A DNA stretch of 64,000 nucleotides from positions 31,767,938 through 31,831,937 of the forward strand of contig CM022670.1 in the NCBI GenBank assembly GCA_012295275.1, read 5' to 3'. The translations under genes were made by a program, and so were the position numbers. Positions within the stretch are counted from its first letter, which is position 1. Every line of letters starts with the position of its first letter. The notes under the pieces were generated by a model. It was not told the DNA's origin. It did not search any database and saw only the letters and a list, made by a program, of their open reading frames with translations. Origin of the DNA: Chrysomallon squamiferum (Eukaryota > Mollusca > Gastropoda > Neomphalida > Peltospiridae). This document shows, one piece after another, positions 13,201 through 34,335 of this stretch.

Positions 13201-15362
13201 TGGTCATCTCAAGGTCACGTGATCCACACGGTCAATTTCAAGGTCATAGCAAAAGTCAAAAGGTCAATGTACTCCAATATTTTCCAAACTGAACAAAAAT
13301 AGCAGATATTGCCTTTTCAACAATACCAATTTTATGAAGATTGGCCCAGTAGTTCCTGAGATATGAGGGTTCTAAGGTTGGTGGTCACACCCATTTTTGC
13401 CAAAAATCTCAAAATTCAGTGGGCCATATCTCCCTATATCACTGATCCGATTGGGCTAATATTTCAGATTTGGTGCTGTGGAATCCCAGTCAACAAGTGT
13501 ACCAAGTATCATAAAAATCTGAGACGGTCGGGTTTAACCCATTGGGTGATTTGACACGGAATGACCCAAGAACAGTGTTTATTAAATATAACGAAATAAC
13601 AGTTATAAATTTCTTTTTTAATTTTTGTTTTTGTTGTTTTTTTGTTTTTTTTATAAATATTTTGATACAATATATTTCACTGTATTTTGTTTACATTCCA
13701 GATGAAGCCAAAAGAGAGTACAAATAGTGTTCCTATGAGGAAGGGTTTAAAAGGCAAGGCCAAACCTCTTCACTTTTGGACTAGTGCGGATGTTAACAAG
13801 TGGCTTAGAAAGCACGGAGGACATTGTTATGATCTTTATGGTGACATGCTGCTGGAAAATGATGTCACAGGTTATTTTTAAAAACATTTTTTATCCATTG
13901 TTGAATTTTATAAATCTTTATACGTTAACAGTTTTTAAATCTGACAGTGGTTTAGAAAGGATGGAAGAATGTTTAAATATTCATTTTGTTAATAACATGG
14001 TTCTTTTATATTGGAATTTCTTTATTTTATCTGTGTTACTGGATACAAATAAAAATGGATGTTGCTTGCTAATTATATCCATGAAGTTACAGATTATGCA
14101 AGTTATATATAGTTAGCTAATGAAACTTTGATATGTATTTTTGTAATATAAAACATATAGCTTCACATATCAAAATTTTAATTTATTGTTATTATTATTA
14201 TTATCTTTTAGGTAGAACATTGATACGAATGAATGAGATCAAACTTGAAAAGATGGGAATTATGAATCAAGAGCATAGGTATCTTATTTATTCTTTAAAA
14301 TAAATGTGCATTTTGTTTATTTTTTTATTTTTTTGCTTTGCTTAAGTCTTTATTATTTTGGTGTTTCAGGTTAAAGTCATTTATTTTATTTCATAATGAT
14401 GATAACAGTAAATATTAGTTGTCTTTTCTGCCTCTTCAAAATGTCACAAAAACCGTGACATCATATTTAATAATGTTATTGATGAATGAAATATTATAAA
14501 TTCAAATATGCAGATTTATTGGAGCAGAATGTTATATGTGTGGCAAGCCATGCATCTTTCACATATAAATTTCAAAACTAGTTTCTGTCTCTTTGAAAAT
14601 ATATAAGAATATTAACAGCATATATAAGATGGAGAAAACAACATCTTTCTAATTTCAGAAGGGAACTTTTACATCAGATTTTATGTTTAAGACTCAAACA
14701 TGAAATGTGGGATTTGAGGAATCTGGATCAAAAAGGTATTGTGAGTAATCACATTATTCTGCTAATAATTGTCAGTGGATTTCATTCTGTATTTATTCCA
14801 TTCTCCATTTAAAGCATTTTTCTTACCTTAGTTTCAGTTTTATCAAGCATCCTATTTCATTGTATCCTATTTAAAATTTTCTTATGAATCTTAGTAGATC
14901 ATTAAGAACATATAATATGAACAAATCTTTTAAACATTTCAGTTTTAATAATAATCAGACCTCCGTTTTCAGCAAAAAACCAGATTTGCTCATAATGTAT
15001 GTGTTAATTGAATTAATCTGTCACCTAGACACTGTTAGAATTACTTCATTAATTAATATGATGATGATAAAAATCTGAAAGTTTGTTGCTATTGCAATAG
15101 TCTTTATTTTAATATCTTTTGTTAGAGAAGTTTTAACAAAATGTGAAAAAATATATTTGTCAATTTAGGTACTTCTATGTTTTTTCACTGTTTCATGTAA
15201 AAATGTATAAAATTTCTCTAGTTTCTGTTATAAAGAAATACTGATGGTGACTGTGCTTAAAGCAGATATTAAATGATAAATGTTGTGTTACTTTCAGGCA
15301 CCGGTTTTGAGCTGAAACTACCTGAAACAAGAGTCACTTTGGAGAAACCTGTTGATAAATAA
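10286..15362 (+). CDS. SAM-domain adaptor, Aveugle/SAMD10/SAMD12-like
   Basis: Five coding exons joined in consistent phase: 10286-10387, 13702-13870, 14212-14278, 14659-14735 and 15298-15362 (160 codons, 159 residues). All have GT-AG borders. The SAM domain spans about residues 57-125: it opens with LHFWTSADVNKWLRKHGG, continues with LLENDVTGRTLIRMNE and KLEKMGI, and ends in a long helix with LRLKHEMWDLRNLD. This order and size fit the Aveugle (Hyphen) family of flies and vertebrate SAMD10/SAMD12. Fly Aveugle links CNK to KSR in the RAS-RAF-MAPK cascade at the membrane; the same role here is inferred by family. Exon 1 encodes a divergent leader of 34 residues. Its acceptor (TTTCACAG, ending 10280) lies 5 bases before the ATG, so a non-coding exon must exist upstream. 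The ATG at 13702 is an alternative start. The large first coding intron contains a transposon at 11997-13567. Confidence 0.8.
10788..11368. mobile_element. Partial internal copy of the 11997-13567 transposon
   Basis: About 580 bases almost identical to 12057-12634. I see only a few differences, for example ACACACG/ACACACA and a short GCGCCG/GCTG change near 11268. It contains no complete terminal repeat and starts and stops abruptly in intronic DNA. It lies in the same orientation as the complete element, about 1.27 kb upstream. A minus-strand reading frame of 65 codons (10790-10987) is shared by both copies. Confidence 0.8.
11997..13567. mobile_element. DNA transposon with ~100-bp terminal inverted repeats
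   Basis: The ends are inverted copies. The left starts GGGTCATTCCATGTCAAATC and the right, read in reverse, starts GGGTCATTCCGTGTCAAATC. The match continues for about 100 bases with small gaps (left 11997-12098, right about 13470-13567). Both sides are flanked by AAGA (11993-11996 and 13568-13571), a probable 4-bp target duplication. Minus-strand frames of 65 codons (12059-12256) and 137 codons (12331-12744) may be decayed pieces of a transposon protein. No DDE transposase was recognised, so the element is probably non-autonomous. The superfamily is not assigned. Confidence 0.8.
12896..13165. repeat. Internal ~67-bp direct repeat within the transposon
   Basis: The block at about 12896-12961 (ending in ATTACACCCAGGAAACTTTT) recurs at about 13098-13165 with a few changes, including the shared GGCTAAACAAAAAATATT core. 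Both copies lie inside the 11997-13567 element. Confidence 0.75.
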
Positions 15363-18300
15363 CTTGTTATGGATAAACAAGAAAGAAAGTATCTAGGTGA
15401 TCATTCGTGATAGCAATGGTTCTTTGGATTTTATAAGGATAGCACATTACTGAAGTACTTAAAAAAAAAAATCAGTTGTGTTAATTTTGGTTAATTAATA
15501 TATCCATTGAAGGTGCAAAATATCAATACTTTCCAATTTTTCATTTGTTGTCTTTAGTATTATGCTTGAAAACTAATAACAACAAAACTAACTCTTGTTG
15601 AAGCTGATTTGTTAAAATAAAATCAGCTTTTCCCTTAAGTGCATTATTATGAAAACATGTATTTTGTTTAAATTCTTTACTGGGAAAAAAAGAAAAGAAA
15701 AGAAAAAATATGTATGTTGATTTCATTAGATATATAGCTAGATAGATATATGAATAAACACACTACTATATATACACATATACACGCTAGAAAAATAGAG
15801 TTGAAAGGCTTGAGACAGTAATAGATTTTTGTATTTAAAATACTTGTATAGGAAATATGAACCTCATTTTGTTTCATAATTTGTACATGGAACGTATTTA
15901 TATACATACTATACACTATATTGAATTATAATATTAAAAATGTAATTTTATACATGTTTATACATGTTTCTAAATATTGTATATAAAAGATAAATATTTA
16001 TTTCACATCAGGCTTGGCAAATTGTTGATTAGCATCCAGTTGTTTAAAATTTATTGGTGCCGATTTTTTAAATAATGATCTTGTGTTTTTACTTTTTAAC
16101 ATTTGTTGTGTACTTGTTGTATGGAAGTGAGGACCAAAAATGTTTCATTGAAGAGTATCTGTTGAGATTTGAAGAAATAGTCTAAATATAATCTGCATTC
16201 TTCTTAGTTGAGTTACATTTGTGGGATGTTTTTTTAGTCCTATCTTAATTAACAGCAAAGTATATCGACAAAAGAGTACAGTTGAAAAATATGTGAGATC
16301 TGCCATGTTTCAATAAGAAATAAAATTGTGATATTTAAATATTTTGTAGCAGTATTGTTTTATTGTCTTAATTTCTTCCAAAACAATAAAATAATATCTG
16401 GGAACAGATAATTCTATTAAACTATTTATAAAATACCAAAGGTACATTTTAATGAACAAGTAAAATTTTAACATACATAATAGATCGTATTTCATTCTAG
16501 GTTGTGCATTATTCTTTTGTTCTGATTATTATTGAGCAAGGGAATGTATGTATATGTGTGTATGTTTATAACAAAAGTTAAGAATAATAATTTTACAAAT
16601 GTAAGCCTTGTTCTGATAAGTAACAGGAATTCATAATTTTTAATCACATTTATGAAAAAGCAAAATGGTTTTCCTTCTTCTTCATTCCAGTTGCAGAAAT
16701 CAGTAATGAAATATAACCAAGAAACCTTTAAAGCATGTCTTAGATGCTTTTTCATCTTCAGTTAAAATTTTCTTTTATGATCATAATATATCTTTATTAC
16801 ATGATGCTCTCTTCTGGCCACATTTTAAACGTCTTTTTTTTTCTGCAATTAAAATGCATTTATCTATATTTATGTTATCTACTGTAACATGTTTTCATTA
16901 GATCTGACATATGTTGGACATTCCATTGACCAGAAACCTAATTTTGAACTTTGCAGTGACCAGATACCCAGTTTTGATCTTTTCTGACTAGCCGAATAAC
17001 CAGACTGTTGTTAATCATGAAATACTGGCTAAAGCAAAATTGTCATTATTAAATCTGTTCACTGTTATACTGGAATTACTTTTCTTCTATTTAGTATGAA
17101 AAGCTCACATATATTGGAAGCCACTGCAGTTTAATAGTAAAAACATTGTTGACCATGTTAACATTTTTTGCCTCAGATATTGTAATAACTGTTTTTAATT
17201 TATGTAAAGATAACTTAAAATTGTGATGTATATATTACTAAATATATTTATTAAAATATTTTTAAATGTTGGTTATATCATCTGTAAATTACTGTTAGAC
17301 TCAAATTCTTTAAATATGGAATACATACTGTCACTTTTATTTTATTACCCTTTTTAAATTTTACATTAGTATTTTTTTTATTATTTATTATTATTTTTTT
17401 TATTTAACTTAAATTATTATGAAATCAAATGTTTTGCATAGTAAATTAAAATAAATATTACATTTAATTTTAAAAATATATTAGAATTATAAAATATCAC
17501 AGAAGATATTAGTCCAGTGTAATTTAGTTAAAAACTCGATTAAAATTATTTTAATATATATATATATATAAATTACTTTTCACAATTGACAGTTCTGTGA
17601 CATTTTTTTGGATATCATGTATATTAGCCTGGTATGATTTTATTTTGCATGTTGTTAATAATATATAATTTAAATATGTCATCATGTTTCACATTATGAT
17701 TATACACATTCATTTAATTATGATAAATTAAATTATTTATGTAATATAATATGTATAATTTATTACTGACATTTGTGGGGCTTTTAACTTTCTTTTTAAA
17801 AAATGTATTATCTTTTTAGCCTGTTTCTAGCAGTTATTAGCATTTTTTGTTATTTTTTTTATTATTTAAGCTGATATGAAGTAATCACTGAGAAAAAATA
17901 AAAAAATAATTTTGGTAGATGAATTGATAAAATTGTCTTTTTGTGAAAATAGCTAAAAAAACCTTCTTAGTATTTAAGCCTGTTTTAGATACGCATGAAA
18001 TTTTCTTTTCTGAAGAAAAACAAATATGCAAACTAAAATACCTTACTTTTTATTTATTTATTTATTTAATTATTATAATAATTATTATTATTATTGTTAC
18101 TGTTGTTGTTGTTGTTGTTATTGTTAATTTTATTTTTATTTTTATTTTTATTTTATTTTTAAATTACGATTTTAAGTATTATTAGTTTGCATTGAATGAC
18201 AGTTTAGAGATTTTCTGGTGTAAACAATTTTCTGTAATATTTACATTATGATTTTACTACTATTTATTTTCTGCACCCTTTGTTTCTTACACAAAATTAC

Positions 18301-19748
18301 ATTTAGTGGTGTGGCTTAATTTTAATTTTCTTCTGTTGAACTTTCCATAAAATAGTACAGCATGTTAATGTCCAGTGCAAAAAATAAAGAAAAAACAAAG
18401 AAATCCAATAATAAATAAAATAGAAAAAGCACATGCAATACATGCAGTAAAACCTCATGTAAACAGAAATTTAAAATTTGTTTAATGTTCCCTTATTTAA
18501 GTAAATATTTCTAGTCAGTACACTGATCAAATTACTATTACTTTTTTAACGTCTGTTTCAAATGTGTCATATTGAGTATGTACAGGTGCAATTTGATACT
18601 TTGCTGATATATTACCTGGTTTTACTGCATGCAAAATTACCCTTTTGTTCACAGGAAGACATTTTGTCTTAATAATTGTGCCTCCGAATGAATGTTTTAT
18701 ATATATAATTATTACCATTATTAATGTAATCATTAATGTTGTTTTATATCATTATATAGATTGTGTGATATTGTGCAATTCAAATAACCCATTCAAATTC
18801 ATCAGGCTTTTTTTTTAATCATTATTATTGATTTTAGCAACACATTCAAGACCTGTGTATCATGAATTATTACATAAGTTGTCACATACAAACACAAGAA
18901 TACTGTGCCTATTATTTTTTTATTCATATTATGTTCAGTTTTGGGTCAGAAGTATCGCATTGTTTTCACATCCACATAATTTAGCTTGATATAAACCATA
19001 ACTTTTAATTGAATGAAGTGATTTTGCATTAGTTCAATAAGAGATCTGTTGAAGAAGAGTATTATATTGCTCATCAAAGATTTTAAATAACTAAAATTTG
19101 CTAATTTTGTAATTTTAAAGAGAAGCCAGTACATTCTTCTCTCGTTAGGTTGTTAAAACACTAATCCAAATGTTAGTACTACACTTCACTAACAGTAATG
19201 TAAAATTACCTATCAGCAAACTGATTACACTTAATGGACATAATCAGTGGTTTGAAATTAACAATTTTCAGTAGTTTAATATGGAGTATAATAAAACTGA
19301 TACTAAAACAATAGATATGAAAGAAATTGTTTTATATACATTTTAAATTTTAAGAAAAACATGTTATACTTTATAAATACAAATTATCAGTGAAATGGGA
19401 AAGGTCATTAAAAGAAAATCCACAAATTACAGGAAAATCATACATTTCATACATAGTTTAGATTGTAGCTCTATTTCAATATTAGTAATCCCTGTATGTA
19501 CTTCATTTAGCTAAGAAGTCTCTCTTGTTATTCCTTGTTGAAAATTTTACTGCAGGCAGAAATGATTATTATTGTTTGTATATTCGTTGTTAAGAAATCA
19601 TTTGTTAGTGTCATCATTTACTGTTACTTAAATATCAAATAAAAAATATTTATTTAATTTTGTCTTTATTATTTGTATATCTAATGCAACTGGCATTGTT
19701 ATTCTTTGATGGTTTTAAGTTAGTGGTTCTCACAGGATGCACTGGTGC
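15363..19748. other. 3'UTR of the SAM-domain gene and AT-rich spacer
   Basis: The first part probably holds the 3'UTR. The rest is AT-rich, with (TTA)n, (GTT)n and (TTTTA)n runs at about 18045-18165. Short frames such as 18527-18733 on the minus strand show no recognisable family. I see no further gene. Confidence 0.4.
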
Positions 19749-20232
19749 CGCTAAATATATCAGTGAACATCTTTCACAGAAGGGCAGTAACTCTAAATAT
19801 ATCGGTGAACACCTCTCACACAAGGGCGGTAACTCTAAATATATCAGTGAACATCTTTCACAGAAGGGCAGTAACTCTATATCGGTGAACACCTCTCACA
19901 CAAGGGCGGTAACTCTAAATATATCGGTGAACATCTCTCACAAAAGGGCAGTAACTCTAAATCTATCAGTAAACATCTCTCACAAGGACAGTAACTAAAT
20001 ACATAAGTGAATATCTCTCACACGAGTGGTGCCGCTAAATATATCGGTGAACATCTCTCACACAAGGGTGGTTACTCTAAATATATCGGTGAACATCTCT
20101 CACACAATGGCGGTAACTAAATATATCGGTGAACATCTCTCACACAAGGGCGGTAACTAAATATATCGGTGAACATCTCTCACACAAGGGCGGTAACTCT
20201 AAATATATCAGTGAACATCTCTCACAGAAGAA
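19749..20232. repeat. Minisatellite, ~42-bp unit, 12 copies
   Basis: Twelve tandem copies of a unit of about 42 bases with the core ATATCGGTGAACATCTCTCA followed by CACAAGGGCGGTAACTCTAA. Some copies are 39-40 bases or lack a few bases. Two copy subtypes alternate (TTTCACAGAAGGGCAG versus CTCACACAAGGGCGG), which suggests higher-order duplication. Because 42 is divisible by three, stretches stay open on both strands without being genes. It lies just past the 3' end of TGS1. Confidence 0.95.
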
Positions 20233-20473
20233 AAACAAACGGTACAGATTAAGGAATTAATGTTCTAAATGGAACCTGTAATAAACTGACATTCTTTAAT
20301 TTCAGTTCTATGCATGTTTTTATATACCAGTTAATTTGAAAAAATAATAATAATAATAATAAAAAATAAAACCTATTTTAACATTTTAAATTACCAGATA
20401 ATTTAATAAAAAAAAAGAAAAATAAATTTGTAAACTCAATCAATGACTAAAGCCAGAATTATAAAACACTAAT

Positions 20474-20479
20474 TTTATT
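20474..20479 (-). terminator. Polyadenylation signal of TGS1
   Basis: AATAAA on the minus strand, about 105 bases after the TGS1 stop codon. Confidence 0.5.
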
Positions 20480-20584
20480 CACAAATAAAAATTACATCTA
20501 AAGTAAAAAATGTAAATAAAAAATAATACAAATCAATCTTTAAAAAATTCTTCTTCATACAATGAATAGAAGTTCTGTTTTCTT

Positions 20585-30806
<10,222 letters not shown>

Positions 30807-31677
30807 TTCTTTTTTCAACTCACACAGTTAACTGTAATAACAATTTACTTTAAAATTAATTTAGTTAAAAAACAATGTTAAAAAGACAAAAATGTTATTT
30901 TATTTTCACATTTATACAAGTTTAGAGTAATTTTCTATTAATATATTATCAAAATGAATATATATATATTTTTTTTAAATAATAATAATAATAAATAGGT
31001 TAATCTCACACACAAACGCACACACACACACATTCTACAAACACAAACACACACACCTACACACCTACACACATAACACATCTGCTGCAGGAACTATCTG
31101 ACTGACGTGAAAAATAAGGATTAAAGATGAACAGACCAAAGACAAAGGTCATGCTAGAAAATAGCATACGAATATATGTCAAAAATATGCTGACAGATAA
31201 TGAAAAAAGCTGTTTTTTTACTAATTTCTTTAACTTTTTTAAAAATTAAAGCAGATTTTAAGCAAATATTATTTATAATTTTGTCTTAAAACAAGAGTAG
31301 TGATACACTGATACTATACTCAGTATACTGTTTCTTTCTTTGAAAGAAAAGATCATTGTTAAATTATATATTAATGTTACTGATTACTGAATTTACCAAA
31401 ATAAATGTAATACAATTATATATTAGTGTTACTGATTACTGAATTTACCAAAATAAATGTAATAAAATACCATTATAATTTACATTTATTAATTTCTATT
31501 ATTAACCATTTAAAGCGAAAACAAAGTTACCATTTTTACCTTTGCCGATTAGAGTTATTTCCCTTAATTTGATACATTTCCGGTTTCTTTTTGCTCTTTT
31601 GGGCGATGTTTACAAACATTGTAAACATCATGTTATAGTTTGAAAACTTATGTGACAGCAATGTTTTCAAAATTAAT
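30807..31677. promoter_or_regulatory. Shared head-to-head region of TGS1 and XKR
   Basis: 871 bases between the TGS1 start (30806, minus) and the XKR start (31678, plus). It must hold the XKR promoter and probably the TGS1 promoter. It contains a TTAA-rich tract, (CA)n-rich sequence at about 31006-31075, and two tandem 52-bp copies at 31363-31465. No TATA box stands out. Confidence 0.45.
31363..31465. repeat. Tandem duplication of a 52-bp unit
   Basis: Two adjacent copies starting ATTATATATTA(A/G)TGTTACTG and ending in AAATAAATGTAATA differ at only a few bases. They lie upstream of the XKR gene. Confidence 0.9.
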
Positions 31678-34335
31678 ATGCCTGCAAAACCAAAAGTCCC
31701 AGTCACAAGACGTAGCAATGATTATAACGATTTTGACTATGAAGACACTGCGTTTGAAGTTCAACTTCAGGATTACCCTGATATGGGATTTCGAAGAGAT
31801 GGTATTGCACCCTCTCGACGTAGATCAAAGGACGGTCGACACAGAAGAAAATTACAATTTGCCTACGATTTCGGATCTTTTGAAATGCTAGTTGGAATTG
31901 CATCTATCGTCTTGTTTTACGTTGATTTTGGAAGTGATATTTATCTTGTGATTCAGTATTTTTTGGCAGACAATATTATTTATGCTTCTGTTTCGCTCGT
32001 TTTAACCGCCGGTCCGTCAATTGTTACATGTCTGCTCGGCCTTCACTGGTATATTATTGATTACAGGATAGAACAACGTAAATATGAGAACAAAAATAAA
32101 AATACCTCAGTTGCTAGTATTAATCCTGTTTCAACAAATTGGTGGGTTGTCAGATTTACCTTCACATTATTTCAAATGGGGCCTGTTATTAGGTAAGGAG
32201 AAAAATATTTTACTTCTAAATTTTTCGTCTAATTATTTATATATATTTATTTATATTTAATTATTATTATTATTATTTTTTATTATTTTTTTATTTTTTT
32301 TTATTTTTATTTTTTTGGCCCATTTTGCCTAGTATGTTATAAAATTTATTAGTAAATTAACGATTATATATTATGCCAAATTATAATGAGCATGATTTTA
32401 TGAAATTATATTTATTTTTCAAATGAAAAGAATATAGAACTATGTTACTTACAGATGCACTTACATACAAATGTACATTTTTAACTTATGTGGTGCAAAC
32501 TATTTTATTAAAGATCATGCACCAAGGGATCCATATAATTAATTGTTTTATATGTTTTCTTAAGTAACATTTGATAAATTAGTTGTTGGAAGGAGACATT
32601 ACACTATGAAAGGACCACAGATATAAGCAATAACTAATTAACTACAACAGAACACCAGTAAAATCGCTAAGATTACATGATTTTAAAATTAATTTTATTT
32701 TATTTTTTTATTTTTTTTAATTATCAGCAAAAATAGATTAGGAATTTTTTTTTTTACTGTTATATTTTCAAATGTTAAAAGTCTTTTAAATAATAATGGA
32801 AAATACATTTAGCTGATTTACATTATTTAAAAAATTTAATTCCAGGATAGCAGAATATTTACATAATGGTAAAAAAACACAGACAGCTAAAACACAAGAA
32901 GAGAAAAAACATTTCTACTGGCTGATGTTGGTAGAAGATGTTGATGCTTGTCTGTTAAGATTATTTGAGAGTTTCCTAGAGTCTGCTCCTCAGCTGATGT
33001 GGCAGTTATATATCTGGATCACTGTGAAACCAAATGAAGATACTGTCATTGGTACTGAAATATACCTTTCATACTTTCATAGTAATTAAATAAATTTTTG
33101 TTTTAGTATGAAACAAAAAATCAAAATTACAAAAAAAAGGTATCTAAATTACATTTAAATAAAGTAATAAAACCTCCATAATTATTACAAAATATTATCA
33201 ATATGTTTTTAATAATATCTTTAAAATAGTTTTGACATAAAGACTATTGTATATTTATAATTTATATTTGATATATGTTTAAAAAAACAACCTGTATTGT
33301 TCTAAATGGATGCAGATTAAATAATTAATTTATTATTAATATGACCATAAGATACATGCAAATTGTATTTGCTTACAAAAATATATTTTGTATAATTTAA
33401 AGTGTTGTTTTACTTTCATTTATTATGTTCCCAAAGAATGATTCTGTGTTGTTTTTTTGTTTTTTATTATTGTTATACATACATATTCAATAGAATTTAA
33501 ATTATATAAAAGCATGTTAACCCCCCCCCAAAAAAAAAACATCTTTATTAAAAAAAATTGTTTTATTTTTTGGGCTATTTCAGTCTCCACAAGAGCCATA
33601 GGACTACTTTCCTCCTGGGGAAGTCTGGCAGTCTCTCTTTTGTCATATCACAAATCACTGAGGTTTTCAAAGAAAGAGAAAGAAAATATGACAAAGCAAC
33701 AGATGCCTGTTTATCTCATTTGGAGAGCTTTTGAAGTCGGAAGTCGAATATTATGTCTTGCTCTATTTGCCTCGACATATAAACTTTTTGTTTTCATTCC
33801 CATAACCATACACTGGTTTATGGCATCAGTCTGGTTAATGTGCCAAAAAACGTCATTTTACAAGAATGTTTGTTTAGAAAAAGCCTTCAATGTTATCTGT
33901 GGCTATGTTATGATTTTCTGTTACTTAAACCTCCGGGAGGGCCATACACGTTTTCGTTACCTTGCTTTTTATTTAGTTTTCTATCTTGAAAATGGTGTTA
34001 TGCTGGCCATGTGGTACTTGTTTACACCTGATATTGGGTCCTGGTTTCATGTCTATGGGTTTATTATAGTTTTGATTTTTTTTGTCCTGCACATAATATT
34101 TCTACTTTTGTACTACTATTGCTGTCATCCTACTAGTGAAATACAGTTCTGTCTCCCAATAGATAAAGAAGGCAGGACCTGCTGGGAATCTCTTTGTTAT
34201 GATCTTGATGATTCTTCATTACAGCCTCAAGAACGTCCTTCAGGAATGGAAATTATTGTTCCTGAACCAAGCAACAGTAAAATGATTAATAACATTTCAT
34301 TAAATTCTTCAGAGAAAAAAAATTCTTTTGTTTAA
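31678..34335 (+). CDS. XK-related (XKR) family membrane protein
   Basis: Three coding exons with GT-AG borders: 31678-32192, 32846-33051 and 33584-34335 (491 codons, 490 residues). Phases match (2, then 1). After a basic, charged cytoplasmic N-terminus, a first membrane segment begins near residue 67 ([20 protein letters not shown]), followed by several more. The family signature [14 protein letters not shown] is in exon 2, and [18 protein letters not shown] in exon 3. The XKR family includes XK and the caspase-activated phospholipid scramblases XKR4, XKR8 and XKR9, which expose phosphatidylserine on dying cells. The long N-terminus and length of about 490 are closer to the XKR4/6/7 group than to XKR8/9; exact orthology and scramblase activity are not established. 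The C-terminal tail has an acidic DLDD stretch, but I cannot call it a caspase site. The gene is divergent from TGS1. Confidence 0.85.

Noticed and set aside
14279-14658. Possible U12-type intron in the SAM-domain gene (donor GTATCTTATT)
   Set aside because: It only partly matches the minor-class 5' splice site, and I see no TTCCTTAAC branch site near its ordinary TTTCAG acceptor.
17943-18185. 80-codon plus-strand frame rich in Ile, Val and Phe
   Set aside because: Its second half is the translation of ATT, GTT and TTTTA repeats.
18527-18733. 68-codon minus-strand frame with fairly coding-like composition
   Set aside because: No family recognised, no splice or inverted-repeat context found, and surrounded by AT-rich sequence.
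19650-19998. Frames on both strands with regular 14-residue repeats, one with Cys pairs resembling a zinc-finger array
   Set aside because: The 42-bp minisatellite stays open because its unit is divisible by three. Spacing does not fit C2H2 fingers.
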